A DNA stretch of 64,000 nt from Neurospora tetraspora (Eukaryota; Ascomycota; Sordariomycetes; Sordariales; Sordariaceae). Position numbers and translations under genes: made by a program. Below are positions 36,688-48,000 of this stretch, piece by piece. The notes beneath the pieces are model-generated. The model saw only the letters and a list, made by a program, of their open reading frames with translations. It did no database searches and was not told the origin of the DNA. Positions within the stretch are counted from its first letter, which is position 1. Every line of letters starts with the position of its first letter. Location: NCBI RefSeq assembly GCF_033439725.1, contig NW_026944387.1:3100001-3164000 (forward strand). The letters are read 5' to 3'.

Positions 36688-37100
36688 GAGAATGTCTATT
36701 TGCACCGCCATTAATGTCTCCAGACACCGCTATCTAAAATCACATTAAGTATAACTTAACCAACTCTAAGGCTACGGAGACAAAAGTAGTACCAAAAAAT
36801 CCGTATAATTTTGTTTCATATTATCACACCAATGCCGCCCCCCAAAACTCCTCACAAACCTAAGTTTCATTAAATAATCCATATTGAAAATTAAGTTGTC
36901 TTATTTTCAACGTTCTGCTAGTTGCGGGTGCTGTGGGCTATATACAACTGCGGTATGAGGCTCCCTTAATAGAGTAAAAGAAGACGAAAAATATGAACCC
37001 ATTTATATGTCATGAGGCCCCATTTTCATAGAGTTACTTTAGAAAGTATTTTGGATGGCGGTGTCTGAAGATATTAATGGCGGTGCGAATAGACTTTCTC
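36688..37100. mobile_element. hAT-like MITE with about 50-bp inverted ends and 8-bp duplication
   Basis: The ends GAGAATGTCTATTTGCACCG and its inverse near 37100 match over roughly 50 bp with a few differences. Both sides carry TTTTTCAA (36680-36687 and 37101-37108). An 8-bp duplication points to the hAT superfamily. 413 bp, no coding capacity, much less RIP than the surround, so later than the modules it sits in. Confidence 0.82.
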
Positions 37101-38494
37101 TTTTTCAACGACGTAAATATTCTTCCCCTCTCTATTTAATAGGTTAGAAGTAGCCTCTTCATTATTAAAAGTTAATAGTTTATAAAGTATTAAAATATTA
37201 TTTAATTAAATAAATTTATATAGATATAGAAGATTGGAATATATTATTTAAAGTAAGGAGGAGGAGGTCCGCCGCTAATAGGAAGTTTCTAGGGTTTAAT
37301 ATTCGAAGAAGTTAGGAAATAATTTGAAAATAAAAGATTTTTGAGATTAAATATTAAGGTTAATTTTAAATGTGAGAATGTGAGTATATTAAAAAGAGAG
37401 AGTTTAAGAATCGAGGGGCGGGGGGAGAGGGATTCTTATACTTTTCTAGGAGGCCGCCGATAGGTACTAGAAATTTCCGCTAGTTGTTAGGAATTTTATT
37501 GCTAGTTGTGTTGCGTGTTTGTTATTATTACAATTATTTATTTTAGTAGTAAAGTGGGTGGCGGTAAGGGTAATTCGGGTATTAAAATAAAAAGGGTAAT
37601 AAAGGTACTAGTAAAGGTGCCGGTAAAGGTATTGAAGTAGGATAAAGCTAGGCTGCGTATAATTTCCATTTTAAAATTTGGTATTTAATACTAACCTAGT
37701 CGCTACGTAGCGAATTCAAATTATCCTTAGATACCTATTAATAGAAGGATTATTATAGCGTTTTTAGAGCGGTTTGAGGCGTCGAAGCGGGGGAATTAAT
37801 TTTAATCTAAGAAGGTTGTAAGCGCTTTATTCCGCGATTATTTCTTACTATTTAATGTAATTAAGCGAACATTAAGTTCGACGATATAGACGTCCTCCTC
37901 CTCCTTATTACCTTCTTCGTCGTCTTTACCGCTTTCTTCGGTAGTATTATTATTTTACTCTTCGTCTTCGAAATCTTTAAGCTCTAGGATAATATATTTA
38001 ACAGACTTTTTACTTTATAATTATTTTTTATTATTAAAGGTCGCCGAACGAATATTAAATTTAATATTGGAAGCGGCCTCCTTATCGCTAAGAGCCAATA
38101 GGTTATAAAGTATTATTATATTATTTAATTGAGTAGATTTGTGTGAATGTAGAAGAGTATATTATTATATTACGATTAGGTTTTTAGAGCGAAGAGGGGG
38201 TTTACCGCTAGGTTTGGGAAAAAAGAGGCTAGGGATACCCAATACTTCGGTCTTCTATTATAAAACGTTAATTTCGTGAATTTCGTAATCTTTCCGAATT
38301 TAGATCCTTTTTAATTTTAATTTACTAGTAGTTTCTAAGTAGCGTTCTTAATAGTTTAAAGCTCCTTAGAATTCTCATTATTAATTGCCTAGGGAATTTT
38401 AGAATTCGACGATAGTTTATTGTATTTTTTTAGTCTTTTGGGTTATTACGTTTATATTTACGCCGGCTTCGGGAAGAGTTACTTCGGTCTTTTA

Positions 38495-38758
38495 TGTAAC
38501 GGGTCTGCAAGAGTAAGGCACAGCGAGCAGTCGTGTAAGGTTGAAATGCTATATTTGATAAAGAGGAAAAGGAAGACTGCACTAGAAGGGTGCAGTCAAA
38601 AGAAGGTTTTGTACAGGTCGCTTGGAGCGTACGGGCCAGGCAGTCATGCGGGTCTGGCCAACCAGAAGGCTCGCATCCCTATCGATAAGGCAGGCTCCCT
38701 ATCGATAAGGCAGGACACGGCTTGGCATCAGCCAAGCTTAACCCCTGGCCCCATGACA
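38495..38758 (-). mobile_element. Solo LTR of family A (A3)
   Basis: 264 bp from TGTAACGGG to CCATGACA, flanked by TTTTA (38490-38494 and 38759-38763). Clearly related to the A1 LTRs and nearly free of RIP. It interrupts one of the AT-hook modules. Confidence 0.88.
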
Positions 38759-40950
38759 TTTTATTACGAAACGTTAACTTTATAATTTTAAATTGGAATT
38801 ACTTTCAACAACTTATATTTTATTAATAATAAGGGTAGTATTATTAAATATATTGCCGTTAGTATTGTGCAAGTATTTTAAATAGCGTTAAAGGGGTTAA
38901 TAGCGGGATATTTTTATTTATAAATACTTTTTATTCTTTTTCAACTTAGTAAGAATTATAAGGTTCGATTATATAGTAAAAACGAAGACTTTTAATAATA
39001 TAGTTTCTTCCTTACCTTTAAGCGTAACCTTTTTATAGGGCCGTTTTAATAGAACTTCCTTTTAATATAGATTTTGAATTTACGTTAGAAGAATAGCCGT
39101 ATAAAAGTAATCGTATTAGAATAATTGTATAAGAATAATTATATAGGAAATAGTCAGATAGTAGCTATTAATTCTTTAGCTAGTTAATCTTCTTATATAA
39201 AATGTATTTAATTAATAAGATTCTAACTTTGGGGGTCGTAGTCGAAGAGGATAAAATATTCCAATAGATTATTCCGGGCCGGCCCGCGCCCTATTAATAA
39301 TAATTAGAATTATATTAATTATAATATTAAAATTATATAGAGGTTAAATAGGGTTCTCCACTTTAATTTATATATTATAAGTATCGAAGTATTTAATGTT
39401 AGCCTAATTACCCCGTAGCGAGCTAAAGTCTTCCTTATTTTGGTTTAGTAAAGAAGTTAAAGATGATTTTACGAATATAGAATGTATTAATTAAAATCGG
39501 TTAATTAGCGTTGAATTTTAATAAGCTCCTATCTTTTATTTCATTCGGACTTTTGCGCCGGGTAATCGGTTAATTTTAATTTAAGAAGGTCATAAGCGCT
39601 TTATTTCGCGATTACTTTTTATTATTAGACATCGCTGCGGGGAGTATATTTTACAGATTTTTTATTACGAAATTACTTTTTATTAAGAGCCGATAGGTTA
39701 TAAAGTATTATTATATTGTTTACTTAAGCGGACTTACGTAGATATAGAAGATTGGAATATATTATTACGCCGCAATTTGGATAGGGAAGGTTAATAGCGA
39801 GAAAGAGTTAATAATTGTAAGAAATAGAGTAGGAGGAGGAATAGGAAAGGGGAAACGTACTGGAATTGGATTTTGATTTCGATGGCCTACTTTTCGAAAT
39901 CCTTATCCTTGTAAATACCGATTTTTCCTGCGTAGTTGATTTGTTCGAAGTTGTACGAGAACGCGTCGTTAATTTCTTCGATAAGAAGTATTTTTATTTC
40001 GTAGACGGCCTAATACGCCTCTCGAATATCCGAAAGTTTCGTTTAATACTATAATTAAAGTATCCTTAGATTCTTAGGTTTAGCTAGACTTCTTCTCGTA
40101 ATTTCCTACTTTACGAGGAAGAATAGTTCGTTTCGTCCTTAAGTATATAGTCGAAGATTTTTTCGATAATATAGATATATGTTGCGCTCTAGTTGAAGCG
40201 GGGGAGTTGATTTCAATTTAAGAAGGTTGTAAGCGCCCTATCCTACGATTACTTTTTATTCTTAGAAGTCGCTACGGGTATCGTGTATTTTACGGACTTT
40301 TTATTACCAGATTGCTTTAGGGGGTACTAGAATTAGAAGAAGGCCGGCCGTACTTTTTAATCTTCTATAAGTACCGTATTAGAAGCTTCGAAAATCTTTT
40401 CCCGGCCGCTAATCTTTATAAAGTACTCTTTAAATTTTTTATATTATATAGAAATAGAAAAGTATATTATTACGCTACGATTTAAATAGGAAGATTAATA
40501 GATATGGGCGTCGTCGAATTTAGGTTCCTATAATCCTATTAACTCCTAATAATTTCGATTTTAGCATTTACGTCGGCTAACTAGGCTACGTGGCGCGTAT
40601 GTTGCGCTCTAGTCGAAACGGGGGAATTAATTTTAATTTAAGAAGGTTGTAAACATTTTATCCCGTAATTACTTCTTATTATTCGATATTAGAGGCGGCT
40701 TTTTCGTCGTTAAGAGCCGATAAATTATAAGGTTTACTTTAAAATATCCTCAAACTCCTAGGTTTGGTTAGACTTCTTTTCATAACCTTCCTACTTTACG
40801 AGGAAGAGTAGCCCTCGTCGTTGAAAGCCGATATGTTATAGAAAATTAGAATATATTATTACGCCGTAATTTAAGCTGTTACTGGCTCCTAATAGTTTCG
40901 ATTTTCACTTTGAACTATTAAGTTTAGTTGACGACGAAGGTAGTTTGTAA

Positions 40951-41638
40951 TAAGGGCGGGACGCGATACGACGGCTACTAATAATGCTTAAAGTTAGTAC
41001 CTTATTTTTTAACGCGCCCGGGATATATTGTTGCCGTATACGGTCCCTATATAATATTAATAATAATATTAAAGAAATAAATAAAGGGGAAATGTAGAAT
41101 TATAATAATTAATAGTTGAGTGATAAAATTAGTAGTAAGGATATTATATAATGATTTTTTAGGTGGTGTAATTTTGTTTTAGAGTAGAGGGGGGAGGGTT
41201 TTAATAGGCTACTGGGTAGTAAAAGAAATGGGTATTATATAGTATCTAAATAGGGGAGATAATTATACTAATTGAAGTAGTAATTTTGAAATATATATAT
41301 AAATATACGAAATATATATCTAAATATATATAGAGTTAAAATTTATAATCGTTAAAGAAGGTGTAAGTATGCGGCTATATTTAGGGCGAGGCGGGGTAAT
41401 ATTATCGGTAGTATTATCGTTTCAACGGTAAATAACCCGGCGATTACTATATTAATAAAGACGATAAAATATAGGGGGGGTAGTCTATATAATAGAATTT
41501 GAAGATTTCGTACCCCGGGAATTATAGCCTTTACTCTTACCTTTACCCTTATTGTAATTACAGGGGTAGCGAAGGTTAATAATAGAATTATTATTATCGT
41601 CTTCTATATTAATATTTAGGCCCTAATTAATTAGAACC
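40951..41638. repeat. RIP-degraded DNA, possible minus-strand coding remnant
   Basis: AT-rich with few CA/TG. The part at 41380-41600 has fairly open minus-strand reading with a Gly/Lys-rich stretch and may continue the degraded region that resumes at 42446 after the solo LTR. No family assigned. Confidence 0.4.
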
Positions 41639-42440
41639 TGTTGGAAGGTAACGATCGACGAATTGTTAGATAAGAGGAAAATCCTTTTCTAGATGAATAA
41701 AGAGGTAAAAATCACCTTCTCTTTGAAGGTTGAGAAAAAGGGTAGCCTAGTAGGCTTTTTAACGGGCATTAGAATATATATATATAGAGCGTTCAATAAC
41801 GAATAAAATAATTTATAGAATATAGGGAAAGGTGGTAGATTGGCTGAAATATTAATAAATATTTAAAATATATTTCTTTTCCCCTTTCCTCGAGGGAAAC
41901 CCTCTTTAAATAAACTTTTTAGATTAATACGTTATTGAGTGATAAAGCCGTTTGTACCTTTACAATTATTATTTTCTGATTATTCTAATAGTAGTCTAGT
42001 TATTCTTATACGTTAATTATAGAGTCCGGAATTCGAATCCGAATTCAAAAGTTATCTCGGACTTCTTTCTTCACTTCTACTCCATATAGTCGTTATATAA
42101 CGAAACCATTTATACGGTCGGAAACATTATATTCCGTTCTTTCCAATAGAGTTACATATAACTTCGTTCGACTAACGTTGAGGCCGGAATTCGACTACGA
42201 AAGTCGAGGTCTAGATTTTCCTCCGGATTTTCTTCCGGATTCTATTTAGCGTTAATCCCTATTACAAATCGGACCTTTCTTCCGGACCGGAATTTTTCTC
42301 CGGTTATAAAAATAGTATTTATATATAAAAATATAAATTTCATTTTTATACTTATATATTATTATATAAGCCCGTAAATCCGTTATAAGTCTATTATCAT
42401 TATTATATATATATATATATTAAATCTATAATAACTAACA
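41639..42440 (+). mobile_element. Solo LTR of family G (G2)
   Basis: 802 bp from TGTTGGAAGG to ACTAACA, flanked by GAACC (41634-41638 and 42441-42445). It aligns with the two halves of the G1 LTR and so shows that A1 entered that LTR. RIP-mutated. Confidence 0.85.
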
Positions 42441-42445
42441 GAACC

Positions 42446-45400
42446 TAACGTTATTTTTGCTTGTTAGAGGGGAGGCCCGATTGTTAGACTTTATAGCGTA
42501 AACCCGATAATAATTGTAATTAAAACGATAGATGGAACTGTAACTAGAATTGAGGCTATAATTATAATTACGATTCTAATTATACCCGTAGTCGTTATAT
42601 CTCTTATTCCATCTATTAAACCTATATTAGAATTATAGAGTTAGTAATAGTAATATTACCGCCTTGTTTATAACGATTATAAGGTATCGGTAAGGATTGA
42701 GAAAGTTCGTGGAAAGGGGAAAATTAACGAATTTTATACGGACTACTAATACTATAATAACCGCTACTATTACCGCTAGCGATTGGCCTACTAATTACCT
42801 TTGATATAACAAGCTGCTATTTACTTGCATTAGGATGAGTATTGGGCTTCTTTAGGAGGGCCTTTTCCTTGGTAATCGAATATTTGAATATTATACTAAT
42901 CTAGGCAACCTTCCTTAATTTCTTAATTATAACCTCTAATAGTTTTATAACGAAATTACCCTTATTAATATATTTAAATCTTTTATAGAATTTTAAATTA
43001 TTGAATATTTTATTGTATATTTCCCGTAAATTATTATCCTTCATTTATAGTTCTTGTAATATACTTTCGTTCATTTCTACTTTGGATTTTAAAATTTCAA
43101 AATATATATTGCTAAGATTAAAGATTACGGTTTTAAAATATAAAAACGCCATACCCTTCTTATTTTGAAAAGTAATATAGTAATCGATATATAGTATAAT
43201 AAAGGCGAAGTTTTAAATAAAGAATTAGTAAGTAATTTACAGCTCTATTTATACCCGGAATTAATCCTAATCGGCTTCGTTAATTATATTTAATTTTATG
43301 AAATCCAGGATATTGAGAATAATAGTTTTGAATTATAGTAATAGCTTCCTTATTAATAATTCTTATTTATTCTATTTAGTAATATTTAAGGAGTATGTAC
43401 GAAGTTTCTTAAATTGTAGTTTACGAAGGTTAATATTAAGTATAGTTAATTTAATAGTTTAATTAGTAAATTAATCAATATAGTATAAAAAACTATATTA
43501 CTAAATTGCTTTATTAATTTTATACTAAATTTCGTTAGGTTCGCTATTAAGCCGGGGAACGATTATAAGTATTTCGTTAATAAGGGTCTCTAGGAGCAGG
43601 TCGATTCGGAAGGGGTCGTCTTCTTTATTTATAATATTTAATTGGGGTATACTGATTGCCGCCAAGCTCTAAAGGTTCGTACGAATGGGCTCTAAGAAGT
43701 AATAAGGTACGGCATTTTTTAATAGAATATTAGGGTCCTAGAGACGTGCCCGCCTTTTACGTTTCTCGCTTGCCGTTTTATATAAATTACCTCCACTACG
43801 TAAATTACTTCTATTACGTAGGCTTAGAATAATTGGTGCAGGGTTAGGGGTTTTGGTTTTTGGAATCTTAGTCTTAGGAATCTTAGCCTTCTTAGGAGGA
43901 GGATTGATCTTAATAAAGAGATCTCTAAAAGGATCCGAATCGTCGTTATTATTAAAATATTGTTCGTCACTATATTCAGATTGTTTACGATAATAATAAT
44001 AATAATAATCGCAATCGGATAAACCCTCGAATTCTTTATTATTACTATAGTTATCTCCGTCATTATCGTTATTATAATTAATATTATATAACTAACTTAA
44101 TTAAATATAATAATAGGACTTAGTATAGTAATTGGCCTATTGATTAGTTTGCTGGCTAGTCTGCTGGCTAGCTTGAAGATTAAGGGGAGGAGGCCTTTTT
44201 TGTATTGGCGAGCTTCTTTATACACTCTTCTACCTTACGGACTATATTAACCTATATCTTATTATACAATACCAGTAGATATATAATATCCTATTTGCAT
44301 ATATATTTTAATTTAAAATTGATCGATTTTAACGACTCTTTATTAGATATTTCAATAGGATTTGTGTCGGTAGTTGCGATAATACTAATATTATGGGTTT
44401 CGAAGTATTTTTATTTGATTTTGGCTATATTATTTTTATTAATTATTGGTTTATTAGTATAATATTATTAGTATTATCGATACTTCTTTTCCTCCCAGAA
44501 ATATTAAACCTTTAAATCGTCTTCTTTTTTACATTTGAATTTATTCTTCTTGCGTATAACTTTGCCTTTAATAGCTACCTATTCTATTTTTTTAATAAAA
44601 TTGCGATTTTGGGCAGCGTGTTATTATTTAATAGCCTTATTTTGCTTACGTCTCCTCTATTACTATTTTATTTATAGTTATAATTTATAATTAGATTAAT
44701 ATTATAGAATTCATTTATTAATAGAAGTAAAAATACGGCCGATTTGTGAATCGATATCGGTTATAGCGGCGAAATTTGTATTATTACGTAAATTAAATAG
44801 AAAGTCGATAGGACGGAGATTACTAAAAATTAGACGAGGAAGTTGAGTATTACGAGGAAGAAATTCCGTCTTTTCGGTTTAGTATATATAATAGGTGGGT
44901 AATATAATATTCCGATATTTAGGTAGTATAAATATTGTTATACCGGTACTAGGGTTAATAATAATTCCTTATATTTATAGTGGATCCGGAGATTGGGATA
45001 TAGATTAATAAGATATAAATTGTTAGATAACTCAATATCCTTTAATATTAGGTAGATATTCTATAATTCGACCTTAATAAAATATTAATATTATATATTA
45101 TATATAAAGACGGCTATATCAAGAATTTATAAATAGATCGACGAAAGTAAATGTTTAATTAATAAGGGGTAATAATTAAATTGGAAATTAAATTATTAGT
45201 AATATTATATTAGAAATTGAAGGATTTAAATTCGGGTTAAAGTTAGTAACTATAATAGTAAGAATCGAATTCGGAGTAAATAATTGAATAATTACGGGCT
45301 AAATTAATATAGATTAGTGGAGATTTTAATTACCTATATTTATAGGTATAAATAACGGGATAGAAGGGTTGAGTAATTAATTGCGCTATTGAATTCCTAT

Positions 45401-45700
45401 TGTAAGCTAGGTAATTATACGCTAGGTAATAATATTAGGCCTAGCGAATATAACCTATGTAAAAACGGGAGTAGTAGTGTAAGCGTTATTATTGTTTGTA
45501 AAATCGTCCTAACTATTATTAAATATTGCTTTTTTAGCACATTGGGGTCTATATTTTAGATTGCTAGTATAGGCGGTTTTTTTGCTAGATCCCCTAAGCC
45601 GACTACGAGGACGATTATTACTAGGAGTGCTGGTAAATGTATTCGCTATAGCTCTTTTCCGTTTGGGAGGTATAATTGAAATATAATTAATATATAAATT
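42446..45700 (-). other. RIP-degraded long coding region, unidentified
   Basis: Minus-strand reading is unusually open for a RIP-mutated stretch. It starts near 45690 with a Lys/Arg-rich PPKRKR-like segment, then a Ser/Arg-rich part. It has an Asn/Tyr/Asp-rich acidic run with a Pro/Lys-rich KIPKTKIPKTKT stretch near 43990-43840, and a Lys/Glu-rich helical part near 43150-42800. It may be the fossil of a mobile-element protein of several hundred residues. No catalytic motif was recognised and no ends were found. Broken. Confidence 0.4.
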
Positions 45701-47027
45701 AAATATAAAAATAAAAATAATATTAACGGTTATTATAATTTAAAATTATTGGATACTAGATGCGATTTTTTAAGGTAAGTAAATTTATTGCGTCGACGAG
45801 AAGATAGAGGCGGTCGTATCGATTTGTCGATTTGGTTATTGGTTGTAAAAGGAAGAAGATAAGTTTAGTGAGGAGGAATATAATAAGAAATATTTAATTG
45901 GTTGAATTCGTTTAGATTTTAAAATTCGAATAGGTAAATAAAATTTTAAATTGCCCGCTAATTGGTACGGGGTATAGCGATTAGCTTTTATTAGTTTTTA
46001 TATTATTATTGTATTTGTTAGTGCTTAATATAGCGCTATATTTATAAATTAAAAAGTTAAGATAAAAGGGCCGGAGGGGTATTAGTAGTATTAGTAAATA
46101 CGGGCAAATAGTAATAGTATTAATAAAAGTATTGAAAGTTGAAAGTGGGGTATTAGTACGGCTCTATAAGGCGGGACGGGAGTTAAGGAGTTATGATTTT
46201 CGTAGGGATTAGATTAATTGTAGTTAATAAAATCCCACTATACCTAGTATTTAATAAGTAGTATAGTAGGGTACGTACTTTTTATTTAATATGAAATATC
46301 CCGTTTTTAATATAATACCGATAGTCGGTATAATTAGATAGAACGCTATTGCCCGCCGCGGTTCGGATCTGGTTCCCTATTTACCCGTAGGCAGTAGGAA
46401 AGGTTTAATATAGTATTTTGGCTTTCCCTTCTATTAGGATTAGGTTTTATATAAGGATTTATATTTATTTGGCTATACTAGGGCAAGGCAAGAAATAAAG
46501 TAGATAAAGTAATAATTGGGACGACTTCTATTATATAATAAAAAATGCCACCGCCCCGCCTCGTTTCGAATTAGGCTCTCCTATTTGCCTTCGGGTAGTA
46601 GGGGCATTAATACGGTATTCTTAATTTATCCTTCTATCAGATTATAGATAATAGTTCTTTATAAATATTGAGGTTTAATATCCTAATTATGCGATAGAGG
46701 TTACAATAAAGAAGTAGAACATTAAAATAGAGGATAAATAAGATAGAGAATAAGAATTTTGAAGAAGTTAATGTAAGAGGAAGAGATTGATGTAAGAGGA
46801 AGAGATTGATGTAAAAGGGAGAGATTAAAAGATTAATGATAAAAGAGGGAGAAATTGAAAGAGGAAGAGATTCGATATAACGTAATATAAAATATATTAC
46901 AGTTAGACTTCCCCGCGTAATTATATGTATTTATTTACTATTTTAAAATAAGGTAGTTCGATTTGAAAAGTTTCTAAATATAAAATAAATTTACTATCTA
47001 ATATTAAAGGTAATATATAGAACGCAT
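45701..47027. repeat. RIP-degraded DNA with local duplications
   Basis: Two related segments of about 80-90 bp lie near 46345-46430 and 46552-46625 (TTCGRATYTGGYTCCCTATTT-like). From 46745 to 46870 an imperfect tandem repeat of AGGAAGAGATTGATGTAAG-like units runs. No gene seen. Confidence 0.5.
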
Positions 47028-47041
47028 TTTAAATACCTTAT

Positions 47042-47627
47042 TCGGGATCGGCATTGGAATTCCTCCCCCACTAAGAGCACGTGGTTAAACTTGTAGGGCT
47101 CTCCCTAGTCTAAAACCTTGGGATAAAGCGATTTAACGCTTGAAAATCTCTTCCTCGATAGTGACGCCGCGCTAAATAAATTTAAATCGATTCTCTACTC
47201 TTTAAAAAACAATTACCCCGTCCGATAGTACAATAGCTTCTCCGCCTAATTAATATACGATTCCCTAAGTAAGTAGGGTAATATTTACCTTTACTTCGAA
47301 ATTTGGGCCTTCGGGCCGAAAGAAAACTTTAAGAACGCCGATCGAAATTTATAAAACCCTTCTTCCTTCCCCCTTCCTTGCTATAAAGATAGACGATCCT
47401 AGGCGACGATAAGGGTGGGGGTAGAGGGGTTAGCTATAGGAGGATAACGAAGGGATGGTTTGGATCGAAGGAAGGATATATTAAATGTAAAGACGCGGGA
47501 GGTTTTCATCCGGTATTTGTGGTGGATATACGGTTTTTCCGCCCGGCTTTGAACGACGAAGGACCGTATGCCTAAATAAGGCGACTAAATTAGAATAGTC
47601 AAAGCGTGAAAAAGATCATTAATATTA
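47042..47627 (+). mobile_element. SINE-like retroposon F1, 5'-truncated, 14-bp target duplication
   Basis: A 586-bp segment flanked by TTTAAATACCTTAT on both sides (47028-47041 and 47628-47641). It matches F2 (about 61968-62527) along its length but lacks the tRNA-like head found there. Long variable target duplication plus 5' truncation is what LINE-driven reverse transcription leaves. No coding frame. Moderately RIP-mutated. In size it resembles the long fungal SINEs such as Foxy of Fusarium; sequence relation to that family was not tested. Confidence 0.75.
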
Positions 47628-47641
47628 TTTAAATACCTTAT

Positions 47642-48000
47642 ATATATATAATCGTACGTATAATTATATATATTTATAGAATCTAGATGTATTTACTATT
47701 TCAAAATAAGATAAACTAGATAAATTATTAAATAAGCGGGATTTAAAAGGTAGAAGTAAAGTTAATGTATAGCCTGATACCCGTATGCTTTATATGTATT
47801 GTATATTTTATATATACGTACCCTTCTGTAGATTATTCTATTCTACAAGGGTAAACTCCTAATAATAGTATTAATTTGAGTAAATCCTTCCCTTTTTCAA
47901 CTAGATTATTCACCTTTACCAAATAATTCCTCTATTAAACGTCTCTTTTTAATTAGATATTTCTTTTTAACTTAATAATAATAAGATTAATATTAGGCAG
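47642..48000. repeat. AT-rich RIP-degraded DNA
   Basis: No gene or clear repeat end. The left end of the Tnp2-like element should lie here or shortly after, but no inverted terminal repeat was found. Confidence 0.4.

Larger units (their letters stand above)
35750..40950. repeat. Field of diverged repeat modules with AT-hook-coding remnants
   Basis: Several modules recur in the same orientation. One lies at about 35805-36190, 38240-38485 and 40305-40425. A second lies near 37765-37860, 39560-39650, 40190-40270 and 40608-40690. A third lies near 36590-36680, 40065-40170 and 40745-40820. A fourth lies near 37175-37260, 38100-38180 and 39695-39770. On the minus strand the first module reads QKTKKRGRPSSNSGTP at about 36036-35976 and KIKKRGRPSSNSGTP at about 36160-36097, both with the R-G-R-P core of an AT-hook. 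The whole looks like repeated, RIP-eroded copies of one gene or element. The family is not recognised. Confidence 0.6.

Noticed and set aside
35976-40950. CRISPR-like array
   Set aside because: Repeated modules are long, diverged and irregularly spaced, and the DNA is fungal.
43824-44063. Ile-rich minus-strand frame
   Set aside because: Off-frame reading of AT-rich DNA; a different minus-strand frame is the more protein-like one.
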